From: DASPMP01 sp035758925
GTDB taxonomy: Bacteria; Gemmatimonadota; Gemmatimonadetes; Gemmatimonadales; Gemmatimonadaceae
DNA length: 26,857 nucleotides
Direction of reading: 5' to 3'
NCBI GenBank assembly: GCA_035758925.1
Contig: DASTVV010000124.1
Location: 1-26,857, forward strand
Of this stretch, positions 14,338 through 21,553 are shown piece after piece; the stretch's first letter is position 1; the number at the start of each line of letters is the position of its first letter. Under the pieces are notes generated by a model. It saw only the letters and a program-made list of their open reading frames with translations. It made no database searches and was not told the DNA's origin. The position numbers were made by a program, and so were the translations under genes.

Positions 14338-15540
14338 TCAGCGCGGGGCTGGGCGCAGTGGTGCCGGAGCCTGGCTGTCGATGGGCGAGGGCAGCGGCCG
14401 ATACGGTCTGGGCACCACCTTCACCTTCGGGTGCACGTTCTGCGTGCCTTCGACGATGACCAACTGGCCGGGCTTGAGCCCGCTCTCGATCACCCAGAGT
14501 GAATCCACCTGCGGACCGACTTCCACCGGCTGCACCGTTACCGTGCTGTCGTGGTTGAGCACCATCACCTGATACGTGCCCTGGAGCTCGTTGACCGCGC
14601 GCTGCGGCACCAGCAACGCGCCGCGCGCGATCCGAACGGCGGCGCGAATGCGGCCGAACTGCCCGGGGCGCAGCAGGCTCCTCGGGTTCGGAAACGCCGT
14701 CGCGATGCGCAGCGTTCCGGTGAGCGAGTCCACCTGCCGGTTGGCGAAGAGAAAATGCCCGCGGTGCGGATAGACCGACCCGTCGGCCAGCGTGAGCTGG
14801 AACGAGAGATTGTCTTCGCTGTCGCCGTCACCGTCACCGTCGTTCAGTTCCACTGCGCTCAAACGGTCCTGGGCGTCCAGGTAGTCCTGCTCGCTGATGG
14901 CGAACAGCGCCTTGATCGGCTGCACCTGTGACACGGTGGTGAGCACGCTGGTGGGCGACACCAGGTTGCCGACCTGAACCTGTGCGAAGCCGACGATGCC
15001 ATTGATGAGCGACCGAACGTGCGTGTAACCGACGTCGAGTCGCGCCGAGGTGACTTGCCCGCGCGCGGCCTCGACGGCGGCGACCGCCGCGCGATGCAGC
15101 TCGACATCGTTTTCCAGCTGACTGCGTGGAATGGCGCGTGCCTCGGCCAGGGGCCGGTCGCGCTCGACGTCTCGCAGTGTGCGAGCCGCGTCCGCTTGAC
15201 GCGCCGCCAGATCGCCTTCGGCCTGCCTGAGGATCGCGACGAACGGGCGCTGGTCGATCTCGAAGAGGATCTGGCCCTTGCTTACCTGCGACCCCTCGAC
15301 GAACCGCTGCGCGATCACATAGCCCGTGACTTTCGGCTGGATCTGCGCATTGACGTATCCGTCGAGCGTCGCCACCCATTCGCGGTAGATCGGGACGTTC
15401 TGCTGCAGCACACGGATGACCTCCACGACTGGCGCCCGCCGCGGCGGCGTCTCAGAGTGCTTGCAGCCGACGAGCAGAATGGCGAGGCAAGCAGAACGCA
15501 GAAGACGAACGCCGCGTTCGCTCAGGCCATCCTTCCGCAT
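14338..15540 (-). CDS. RND efflux periplasmic adaptor (membrane fusion protein), AcrA/MexA-type
   Basis: The adaptor that links the inner-membrane pump to the outer-membrane channel. It has 400 residues from the ATG at 15540, with signal MRKDGLSERGVRLLRSACLAILLVGC and Cys26 as lipidation site. Domains in order: barrel-sandwich hybrid (VEVIRVLQQNVPIYREWVATLDGYVNAQIQPKVTGYV), helical hairpin (ILRQAEGDLAARQADAARTLRDVER...), second lipoyl half (VGFAQVQVGNLVSPTSVLTTV), beta-barrel and membrane-proximal domain. An odd acidic run, NDGDGDGDSEDN, lies near residue 228, coded by a 6-bp microsatellite. The start has no strong ribosome-binding site. It is the first gene of the four-gene minus-strand operon; no regulator gene is adjacent. 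Confidence 0.94.
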   Translation of the reverse strand: MRKDGLSERGVRLLRSACLAILLVGCKHSETPPRRAPVVEVIRVLQQNVPIYREWVATLDGYVNAQIQPKVTGYVIAQRFVEGSQVSKGQILFEIDQRPFVAILRQAEGDLAARQADAARTLRDVERDRPLAEARAIPRSQLENDVELHRAAVAAVEAARGQVTSARLDVGYTHVRSLINGIVGFAQVQVGNLVSPTSVLTTVSQVQPIKALFAISEQDYLDAQDRLSAVELNDGDGDGDSEDNLSFQLTLADGSVYPHRGHFLFANRQVDSLTGTLRIATAFPNPRSLLRPGQFGRIRAAVRIARGALLVPQRAVNELQGTYQVMVLNHDSTVTVQPVEVGPQVDSLWVIESGLKPGQLVIVEGTQNVHPKVKVVPRPYRPLPSPIDSQAPAPLRPAPR

Positions 15541-15657
15541 TGATGAGTCCGATCGAGAGAGACGTCTCGCCCGTCCGCGCACTAGTTGACGAAAAACTGC
15601 GCGACCGGTTCTCCAGCTTCGATTGGACGATTGGCGTAATGCGGGCCAAACCGTTGC

Positions 15658-15689
15658 GCATCCGCCGAGACCTGGTAAACGGCGGATGC
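15658..15689. promoter_or_regulatory. Inverted repeat upstream of the efflux operon (possible operator)
   Basis: GCATCCGCC (15658-15666) and GGCGGATGC (15681-15689) are perfect 9-bp inverted arms around a 14-bp spacer, 118 bp before the adaptor start. A weak promoter-like pair, TTGGCC and TCCAAT with 16-bp spacing, lies between it and the gene on the minus strand (15649-15622). It could be a repressor site or simply a hairpin. Confidence 0.4.
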
Positions 15690-15699
15690 CTCCGCGCCG

Positions 15700-15954
15700 T
15701 CAGCGGACGCGGTGCTCGAGCGTCATCCCCGACGTCGCCGGCCGCGTAAGCTCCAGCTTGAGCCGCATGCGCACGTCGCTGTCCACGTAGAGCGCCCATG
15801 GTGCTGCCGCACCGGATGGATCTCTGCACCCTTGAGCACAATTGCCGCTCGGTCGGCCAGCGAGGTGCAAGAACTCGCCTGTGCCGGGAGCTTCCGCCGC
15901 ACATGACGGGTGCAAGGGCGTCGCTGCCGTTGCGCCAAACGTTGAGTGAATCAT
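15700..15954 (-). pseudogene. Possible degraded or small gene upstream of the efflux operon
   Basis: An 84-residue open frame with no recognisable family. Its last third (WALYVDSDVRMRLKLELTRP, then ATSGMTLEHRVR) uses mostly G/C-ending codons and reads like genuine protein. The first two thirds have irregular codon use and scattered cysteines. This mixture suggests the 3' end of a decayed gene rather than an intact one. It runs in the same direction as the efflux operon, which starts 160 bp further on. It could also be a chance open frame. Confidence 0.25.
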
Positions 15955-15972
15955 GGAGATCGCAGAGCCATA

Positions 15973-16042
15973 GAACCACAGAGTGCACAGAGGGCACAGA
16001 GAATCGCACAACCTCGGTGCACTCTGTGCCCTCTGTGGTTCG
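15973..16042. repeat. CACAGAG hairpin repeat, copy 1
   Basis: Three 9-nt CACAGAG units follow GAACCA on the left (15973-16001). The right arm at 16022-16041 is their reverse complement, missing exactly one 9-nt unit; the other 20 bases pair perfectly. The loop is about 20 nt. It stands just ahead of the DUF1801-like gene and ends 16 nt before TATCTT. Confidence 0.85.
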
Positions 16043-16058
16043 TTACACTCAGGCCGCA

Positions 16059-16064
16059 TATCTT
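16059..16064 (+). promoter_or_regulatory. -10-like element TATCTT upstream of the DUF1801-like gene
   Basis: TATCTT lies 16 nt after the end of repeat copy 1 (CTCTGTGGTTCG) and 30 bp before the ATG at 16095. The same hexamer stands at the same distance from the end of repeat copy 2. No good -35 element is seen; the repeat end itself occupies that place. Confidence 0.4.
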
Positions 16065-16094
16065 GGTTGTCCGCCACCCAATCGGCAGGCACGC

Positions 16095-16568
16095 ATGCCG
16101 GAAACGCGAGCAGCCAAGCCAACAGCCGAAGCCCAGCTCCGCAGCTTCGTGGCCAAGTTCGACCGCGACAACCAGACGCTCATTCGCGCCGTTCGTCGCT
16201 CGCTCCGCAAGCGCCTTCCCACGGCCACCGAGCTGGTCTACGACAACTACAACTTCTTCGTCATCGGCTATTCGCCCAGCGATCGTCCGTCCGAATCCGT
16301 CCTCTCCATTGCGGCCGGCTCCAACGGCGTCGGCTTGTGCTTCATCCGGGGCGCTCGTCTTCCTGACCCGAAAAAGGTCCTGCTGGGGTCCGGCAATCAG
16401 ACACGATTCATTCGCCTCGAATCGGCCGCAGTCCTGGACCGACCCGAGGTGAAGGCGCTCATTGCTGCGGCACTCGCACAGGCCAAACCCATGCCGACCA
16501 GGGGCCGTGGGCAGTTGGTCATTCGATCCGTGTCCGCCAAGCAGCGGCCGCGCCGCAAGCAGATCTAA
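16095..16568 (+). CDS. DUF1801 (YdhG-like) domain protein
   Basis: A 157-residue soluble protein. It resembles the DUF1801/YdhG family: a helical N-terminal part (LRSFVAKFDRDNQTLIRAVRRSLRKRLP), then TATELVYDNYNFFVIGYSPS, SVLSIAAGSNGVGLCF and a basic tail. Members are small alpha/beta proteins with a CyaY/YjbR-like fold and no firmly known reaction. The ATG at 16095 is chosen because the frame upstream runs through the CACAGAG repeat, and translation of that part gives low-complexity sequence. The gene is alone between two copies of the repeat (15973-16042 and 16571-16708), so it may be a separate transcription unit. Confidence 0.8.
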   Translation: MPETRAAKPTAEAQLRSFVAKFDRDNQTLIRAVRRSLRKRLPTATELVYDNYNFFVIGYSPSDRPSESVLSIAAGSNGVGLCFIRGARLPDPKKVLLGSGNQTRFIRLESAAVLDRPEVKALIAAALAQAKPMPTRGRGQLVIRSVSAKQRPRRKQI

Positions 16569-16570
16569 TC

Positions 16571-16708
16571 GAACCACGGAGAGCACAGAGGGGCACAACC
16601 ACGGAGACCACTGAGACCACAGAGAAGTGTGTCAAAATCAGCTTTTTTGGTCTTCTCCGCGCTCTCTGTGTCCTCCGTGGTTCCATTCTAGACGTTCTCT
16701 GTGGTTCG
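16571..16708. repeat. CACAGAG hairpin repeat, copy 2
   Basis: The left arm 16571-16590 and right arm 16664-16683 are reverse complements at 18 of 20 positions. Further degenerate 9-nt units fill 16591-16624, and an extra CTCTGTGGTTCG ends the element at 16708. The loop contains a run of six T. It lies between the DUF1801-like gene and the FG-GAP gene, begins 2 bp after the former's stop, and could help to end its transcript. Confidence 0.85.
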
Positions 16709-16724
16709 CAACGCTGCGCGCCCG

Positions 16725-16730
16725 TATCTT
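16725..16730 (+). promoter_or_regulatory. -10-like element TATCTT upstream of the FG-GAP/UnbV gene
   Basis: TATCTT lies 16 nt after the CTCTGTGGTTCG that ends repeat copy 2, the same distance as at copy 1. The predicted transcript would begin near 16737, leaving a leader of about 60 nt with GGAG (16782-16785) before the GTG at 16796. Confidence 0.4.
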
Positions 16731-16795
16731 TGACATGGTGGCTGGGGGCCTCATTCTCAACCGCCAACCCCCGGCCCCCACGGAGTCTTTTGCGC

Positions 16796-19141
16796 GTGCT
16801 GGTCTCCAACCGCGTCTCTCGCACACTGCTGATCGTGATCGCCGCGGCCGCGGTGGTTTCCGGCTGTCGCACGAAATCCGATGCCTCCGCCGCGAATGGC
16901 ACCAGGCGGATGGCCGACACACTCGCGTTTTTCTATGCGCAGGCGTCGGCCCAGTCCGAACGCTACGAGTTCCTCAATCGCGAGCGCGTCGCCGCGATGC
17001 AGGCCGGGGTTCAACAAGCCGGCCGGCCAGGCGGAGATCCGCGACAGCAATACGCCCTTGCGCGTGAGCTGTTGCTTGCGGGACGCAGCGAGGAAGCGAT
17101 CGCCACGCTGGAAACGCTGGAGCGCGCCAACGGCGTGACGCTCAGCGCCAAGGTGCCGGAGAACAAGCCGTTCTTCGACCTGCTTGGCGTGGCCTACCTG
17201 CGCCTGGGCGAGCAGCAGAACTGCAACCTCAACCCGAACACCAGCATCTGCATCCTTGGCGAGCTGCACCACACGCAGCAGGAAGGCGCTCGCAAGGCGA
17301 TCACGACGTTCGAGCGCATCCTGCGCGTGTTCCCTGACGATGTCGGCTCGCGCTGGCTGCTCAACATTGCATACATGGCCACCGGCGGATATCCGTCACG
17401 CGTCCCCAAGCCATACCTCATTCCCAACCTGACGGCGAAGCGGGACACCACGTTCCCGATGTTCTTCAACGTCGCTCGGAACGTCGGTGCCGACGTCACG
17501 GGGCTCGCGGGCGGCCTGTGCGTCGAGGATTTCAATCGCGACGGGCTGCTGGACATCTTCACGAGCGCGTGGGGACTCACCGACCCCGTTCACCTGCTGA
17601 TCGCGGACGGCAAGGGTGGTTTCGTCGACCGTGCGAAAGAGGCGGGGCTCGAGGGCATCGTCGGCGGCGCCAACTGCCGCCACGCCGATTACGACAACGA
17701 CGGCAACGAGGACGTCTTCCTCATGCGCGGCGCCTGGCTGGGCGACGGCGGCATGTTTCCCAACTCGCTGCTGCACAATCGCGGCGACGGAACGTTCGAG
17801 GACGTGACCTTCGCGGCGGGCGTTGGCTCGCTGCATCCGACGCACACGTCGGGCTGGGCCGACTTCAATCTCGACGGCTACCTCGATCTCTTCGTCGGCA
17901 ACGAGTCAGGCGTTGGGATTGGCTGGAGCTCCCACCCATCGGAATTGTTCCTCAACAATCGCGACGGTTCTTTCACTGAAGTCTCCCAGAAGGTCGGGAT
18001 CGTCGTTGATGCCTTCGTGAAGGGCGTCACATGGGGCGACATCAACAACGACGGCCTGCCCGACCTGTTCATCTCGATCATGGGTGGGCCGAATCGCCTG
18101 TACGTGAATCGGGGCGGAAGCAGCATCGACACGTGGCGCTTCGAGGAGGTCTCGGTCGCTGCGGGTACACGCGCGCCCAACTTGTCATTCCCCACGTGGT
18201 TCTGGGACTTCGACAACGACGGCTGGCAGGACCTGTTGGTTCTCAGCTACGACAATCGTACACCGCTGCATACGGCCGTCGCGCTCGAGCAACTGCGGAA
18301 TAGCACCAATGGCGGCTTTAACAGCGGCTCTAAAAGCCGTAGTGAAAGCCGTAGTGAAAGCCGTAGTAATGGTTCACTCGTGGAGCACACGCATCTCTAT
18401 CGCAACAAGCACGACGGCACGTTCGAGGATGTGAGTGAAGCCGTGGGACTCGCCGACAAGGCGATCTACGCCATGGGGAGCAACTTCGGCGACATCGACA
18501 ACGACGGCTGGCTCGACTTCTACATCGGCACGGGGAATCCCGATTTCCGGTCCGTCATTCCCAACCGCATGTTCCGCGGCGTGGACGGCAAGCGCTTCCA
18601 GGAGGTCACCGTCGAAGGCGGCTTCGGACATCTCCAGAAAGGACACGGCACCGCGTTCGCGGACTTCGACCGCGACGGCGATGAGGATGTCTTCATGATG
18701 ATCGGCGGTGCATACGCCGGCGACGTGTCCACCAGCGTGCTGTTCGAGAACCCGTTCTCCGAGCCGGGACGGCCCAATCGCAACTGGATCACGCTGAATC
18801 TCGAGGGCCGAACCGCGAACCGCTCGGCGATTGGCGCCCGCGTCGAGGTCGTCGCCACCGATTCAAATGGCAAGACGCGCTCCATCATGCGCACCGTCGA
18901 CGCCGGCGGATCGTTCGGGTCCAGCAGCCTGCAGCTCCATGTCGGCCTCGGAAACGCCGTGAGCGTGCCGGTGGTCAAGGTGACGTGGCCGGACTCGCTG
19001 CGGTCCACGAGCTCGTACGCCAACCTGCGGCCCAAGCACGCGTACCTGCTGGTACAAGGACAGCCCGCGCAGATGCTCGAGCGGCCCCCGGTTCCGTTCC
19101 GGCAGACTCCCATCGCGGCATCGGACTCGCACCGACATTGA
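16796..19141 (+). CDS. FG-GAP/VCBS repeat lipoprotein with TPR-like N-terminus and ASPIC/UnbV domain
   Basis: A 781-residue exported protein. The GTG at 16796 is preceded by GGAG and gives a lipoprotein signal (VLVSNRVSRTLLIVIAAAAVVSGC). Residues 25-220 are helical and TPR-like (REQYALA-type and EGARKAITTFERILRVFPDD segments). Seven DxDxDG calcium-binding loops of a beta-propeller follow between about 245 and 635: DFNRDGLLD, DYDNDGNED, DFNLDGYLD, DINNDGLPD, DFDNDGWQD, DIDNDGWLD and DFDRDGDED. The C-terminus is an ASPIC/UnbV domain (RVEVVATDSNGKTRSIMRTVDAGGSFGSSS, then VKVTWPDS). A Ser/Arg low-complexity insert lies at about residues 502-525. The family is common in surface proteins, but the ligand is unknown. 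The ABC importer gene starts 17 bp after the stop. Confidence 0.93.
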   Translation: MLVSNRVSRTLLIVIAAAAVVSGCRTKSDASAANGTRRMADTLAFFYAQASAQSERYEFLNRERVAAMQAGVQQAGRPGGDPRQQYALARELLLAGRSEEAIATLETLERANGVTLSAKVPENKPFFDLLGVAYLRLGEQQNCNLNPNTSICILGELHHTQQEGARKAITTFERILRVFPDDVGSRWLLNIAYMATGGYPSRVPKPYLIPNLTAKRDTTFPMFFNVARNVGADVTGLAGGLCVEDFNRDGLLDIFTSAWGLTDPVHLLIADGKGGFVDRAKEAGLEGIVGGANCRHADYDNDGNEDVFLMRGAWLGDGGMFPNSLLHNRGDGTFEDVTFAAGVGSLHPTHTSGWADFNLDGYLDLFVGNESGVGIGWSSHPSELFLNNRDGSFTEVSQKVGIVVDAFVKGVTWGDINNDGLPDLFISIMGGPNRLYVNRGGSSIDTWRFEEVSVAAGTRAPNLSFPTWFWDFDNDGWQDLLVLSYDNRTPLHTAVALEQLRNSTNGGFNSGSKSRSESRSESRSNGSLVEHTHLYRNKHDGTFEDVSEAVGLADKAIYAMGSNFGDIDNDGWLDFYIGTGNPDFRSVIPNRMFRGVDGKRFQEVTVEGGFGHLQKGHGTAFADFDRDGDEDVFMMIGGAYAGDVSTSVLFENPFSEPGRPNRNWITLNLEGRTANRSAIGARVEVVATDSNGKTRSIMRTVDAGGSFGSSSLQLHVGLGNAVSVPVVKVTWPDSLRSTSSYANLRPKHAYLLVQGQPAQMLERPPVPFRQTPIAASDSHRH
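18333..18367 (+). repeat. 12-bp tandem repeat inside the FG-GAP gene
   Basis: Three consecutive copies of AAAGCCGTAGTG (18333, 18345 and 18357; the last differs at its final base). They encode the Ser/Arg/Glu run KSRSESRSESRS between two propeller repeats. The unit is A/T-richer than the surrounding gene, and CGGCTTT just upstream can pair with AAAGCCG. Confidence 0.9.
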
Positions 19142-19158
19142 TCGTCTCGCCGGTTGGC

Positions 19159-20661
19159 GTGAAACGGTTCCTCGCCGCGCTCATGCTGCTGGTGGGCAGC
19201 CTGCCGGCTCAGGGGTGGGCACAGCGCAGCGACAAGGTTCTTCGCTGGGGTGGTGACGCTGAAGGGGGCGCGCCGTTCGTCGAGGCCGACCCCGCGAATC
19301 CGTCGCGCGTCCGCGGCTTCGACGTCGACGTCGCCGAGATGATCGCGCGGCACCTGGGACGGACGCCGCGGTTCGTGCAGGTGGCGTGGGCCAACATCGA
19401 CCAGTCCGTTGAGCGTGGCGATTTCGACATCGGGCTGTCGGGCGTGGAGGATCGCGCCGAGCTCCGCGAACGGCACGCGGTGAGCGTTCCGTACTTCGAG
19501 TTTCGCGAGGTCCTCGCCGTTCGCGCCGCGGACAGCACCCGCTTCAAGTCGCTCGCCGATCTCGCTGGTCGCCGCGTCGCCACGCTCGGCTCCACGGAAG
19601 CGTATCGCATGCTACTGGCCGAGCAACAGCGCAATGGCCTCATCCCGGTGTCGTACGACGACGACGTGCATCCGTACACGGACCTCGTCGCTGGCCGAGT
19701 TGACGCGGTGCTGCTCGATCACATCATCGCCGAACGATCCTTGCGCCGGCTGCGAACACCCGCGGGCTCGGGGCTGGGCGGGGGAGCGCCATTCGTCATC
19801 CAGCCCTTGCCCGCGGCCGTGGGCCATTACGTGGTGGTGCTCGCCCGCTCCAATGTCGCGTTGCGCGACTCTGTGGATGATGTCCTTCGCGAGGCGATGC
19901 GCGACGGGTCACTCGAGCGCAGCTTCCGCAATTGGGGAGTGTGGGACGACTCCCAGCCGCGCTTGTTCGCCCGCGTTCTTCAAGGTGGGGCCGCCGACGC
20001 ACCGGGACAGCGTGCCTCCACTTCGGTGATGACGTACGTGCCGGCGCTATTGCGTGCGGCGCTCGTGACGATCGCGCTGTCCATTCTCGCCATGGCGCTG
20101 GCGATCCTCGTGGGCGCGGCCATTGCCGCCGGACGGGTGTACGGGTCGCGAACGACCCGAGCGATCCTCACCGTGTACGTGGAAGTCGTGCGGGGCACGC
20201 CGGTGCTGCTCCAGCTCTTCGTGCTCTACTATGGATTGTCGGGGATGATCCGCCTGCCGGCGTTCATCGCGTCGGTCATCGGGCTCGGTCTCAACTACGC
20301 GGCCTACGAGTCCGAGATCTATCGGTCCGCCCTCCAGGCCGTGCCGCGCACGCAATTGGACGCGGCGCGCACATTGGGTCTCTCCGAGGTCCAGATCTTC
20401 AGTCTCATCCGAGGTCCGCAGGCGCTGCGGCTCGCGCTCGCGCCGATGACCAACGACTTCGTGGCACTGCTCAAGGATTCGTCGCTCGTGTCGGTCATCA
20501 CCGTCGTGGAGCTCACCAAGCAGACCGCGATCTTCGCGACCAACATCGGCAGTTGGGTGATTCCCGGCGCCATGTGCGCGGCCCTGTACCTGATGATGTC
20601 GCTGCCGCTCGCCCGGCTTGCCCGGCGCATCGAGCGGCAGTGGCGCGAGGGGGTTGCGTGA
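19159..20661 (+). CDS. Polar amino-acid ABC importer, substrate-binding protein fused to permease
   Basis: A 500-residue fusion. A signal peptide (VKRFLAALMLLVGSLPAQGWAQ) is followed by a family-3 periplasmic binding domain (about 25-260). It has GFDVDVAEMIARHLGR, FDIGLSGVEDRAELRERHAVSVPYFE, RRVATLGSTEAYRMLLAEQQ and DLVAGRVDAVLLDH. A HisM/GlnP-type permease covers about 290-490, with SILAMALAILVGAAIAAGRV, the VVRGTPVLLQLFVLYYGL motif, and the EAA loop DAARTLGLSEVQIFSLIRGPQ, which contacts the ATPase. Polar or acidic amino acids are likely, but the ligand cannot be told from sequence. The start is GTG 19159; a TTG at 19138 that overlaps the upstream stop is possible. The ATPase gene overlaps its end by 4 bp. 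Confidence 0.92.
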   Translation: MKRFLAALMLLVGSLPAQGWAQRSDKVLRWGGDAEGGAPFVEADPANPSRVRGFDVDVAEMIARHLGRTPRFVQVAWANIDQSVERGDFDIGLSGVEDRAELRERHAVSVPYFEFREVLAVRAADSTRFKSLADLAGRRVATLGSTEAYRMLLAEQQRNGLIPVSYDDDVHPYTDLVAGRVDAVLLDHIIAERSLRRLRTPAGSGLGGGAPFVIQPLPAAVGHYVVVLARSNVALRDSVDDVLREAMRDGSLERSFRNWGVWDDSQPRLFARVLQGGAADAPGQRASTSVMTYVPALLRAALVTIALSILAMALAILVGAAIAAGRVYGSRTTRAILTVYVEVVRGTPVLLQLFVLYYGLSGMIRLPAFIASVIGLGLNYAAYESEIYRSALQAVPRTQLDAARTLGLSEVQIFSLIRGPQALRLALAPMTNDFVALLKDSSLVSVITVVELTKQTAIFATNIGSWVIPGAMCAALYLMMSLPLARLARRIERQWREGVA

Positions 20662-21413
20662 GCCGCGCACTCGCCGCGCGCGGCCTCACCATCGAGCATG
20701 ACACCCGCACGATCGTGCGCGGCCTCGATCTCGACGTCGCTCCCGGTGAAGTGCGCGCGCTCATGGGCACGTCGGGCGTGGGCAAGACGACGGTGCTGCG
20801 CGCGCTCGTCGCGTTGCAGCCGTTCAGCGCCGGCAGCATCACCATCGGCGACGACGTGGTGCTCGTGCCGGGACCTGTGCCGCCGGAGCGCAACCTGCGG
20901 ACGCTGCGGCGCGCGATCGGCCTCGTGCCGCAGGCGGCGTCTCTCTTCGAACATCTCAGGGTGCTCGACAACGTGACACTCGCCCCCATCCACGCGCTCG
21001 GCGCCTCGCACGTGGACGCCGAGCGCATCGCGATGGAGCTGTTGACCGAGCTGGGCGTTGCCACGCGCGCGAACGCACTGCCGCGTCAGATCTCGGGCGG
21101 TGAGGCGCAGCGGGTGGCGATCGCGCGGGCCCTCGCCGTGGAACCCGGCATCCTGTTGATGGACGAACCGACCTCGGCGCTCGATCCGGCGCGACGCGGG
21201 TCACTGGGTCAGGCGCTGCGGCAGCTCTCCCGGGAGCATGGCGGTCGCGGAATCCTCATCGCGACGCACGACGTGGACTTTGCCGCTGCCTACGCCGACC
21301 GCGTGTCGGTGCTGGCGGAGGGGCGCATCGTGGAGGAGGGACCGGCGGCGACGGTGCTGGGCACGCCGCGGCACGCCGCGACTCGGACGCTGCTCAGCGA
21401 CGTAACCAAGTAG
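20658..21413 (+). CDS. Polar amino-acid ABC importer ATP-binding protein
   Basis: The 251-residue ATPase that powers the importer encoded just upstream. Walker A GTSGVGKTT lies at 37-45 and a Q-loop region at IGLVPQAASLFEHL. The signature ISGGEAQRVAIARAL begins near 145 (a variant of LSGGQ), followed by Walker B ILLMDEP at 165-171 with the catalytic Glu170, the D-loop SALD and the switch His in ATHDVDFA. The GTG start overlaps the permease stop (GTGA), a sign of coupled translation. The closest known subfamily is the GlnQ/HisP group. The remaining subunits are in one fused upstream gene, so these two genes make up a complete transporter. Confidence 0.95.
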   Translation: MSRALAARGLTIEHDTRTIVRGLDLDVAPGEVRALMGTSGVGKTTVLRALVALQPFSAGSITIGDDVVLVPGPVPPERNLRTLRRAIGLVPQAASLFEHLRVLDNVTLAPIHALGASHVDAERIAMELLTELGVATRANALPRQISGGEAQRVAIARALAVEPGILLMDEPTSALDPARRGSLGQALRQLSREHGGRGILIATHDVDFAAAYADRVSVLAEGRIVEEGPAATVLGTPRHAATRTLLSDVTK

Positions 21414-21416
21414 CCG

Positions 21417-21479
21417 CGCGACGAACGCAACGAAGCCGAGCACGCCTGTTATCGCGAGGAAGAGCAGTCGTCCGCGCAC
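21417..21479 (-). pseudogene. Possible remnant or paralogue of the adjacent small membrane protein
   Basis: From a GTG at 21479 this frame reads RGRLLFLAITGVLGFVAFVAR. The first helix of the neighbouring gene is KQLLFLVMAGVFGVAGYAQ. By hand count, 36 of 54 bases match between 21470-21417 and 21850-21797. The open frame then runs antisense into the ABC ATPase gene and loses likeness to protein. It may be a decayed tandem copy. Shared composition of two membrane helices is the alternative. Confidence 0.25.
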
Positions 21480-21553
21480 AGGTGGTTGCCCACAATCACT
21501 TCCGGCCGTTTCCGCCTTGTCCGAAGAAAGTTCGTTCGATCCTTCCAGCGACG

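Noticed and set aside
12193..14502. A 769-codon plus-strand open frame
   Set aside because: It is antisense to the RND pump gene, which has complete family motifs. The translation is rich in Arg, His and Asp, as expected for a shadow in high-GC DNA.
15540..15749. A 69-codon plus-strand open frame upstream of the efflux operon
   Set aside because: No ribosome-binding site, no recognisable motif, and it contains the inverted repeat; probably non-coding.
16730..16795. A longer start (TTG at 16730) for the FG-GAP lipoprotein
   Set aside because: It would put extra residues before the lipoprotein signal and overlap the -10-like element; the GTG at 16796 has a ribosome-binding site and gives a normal signal peptide.
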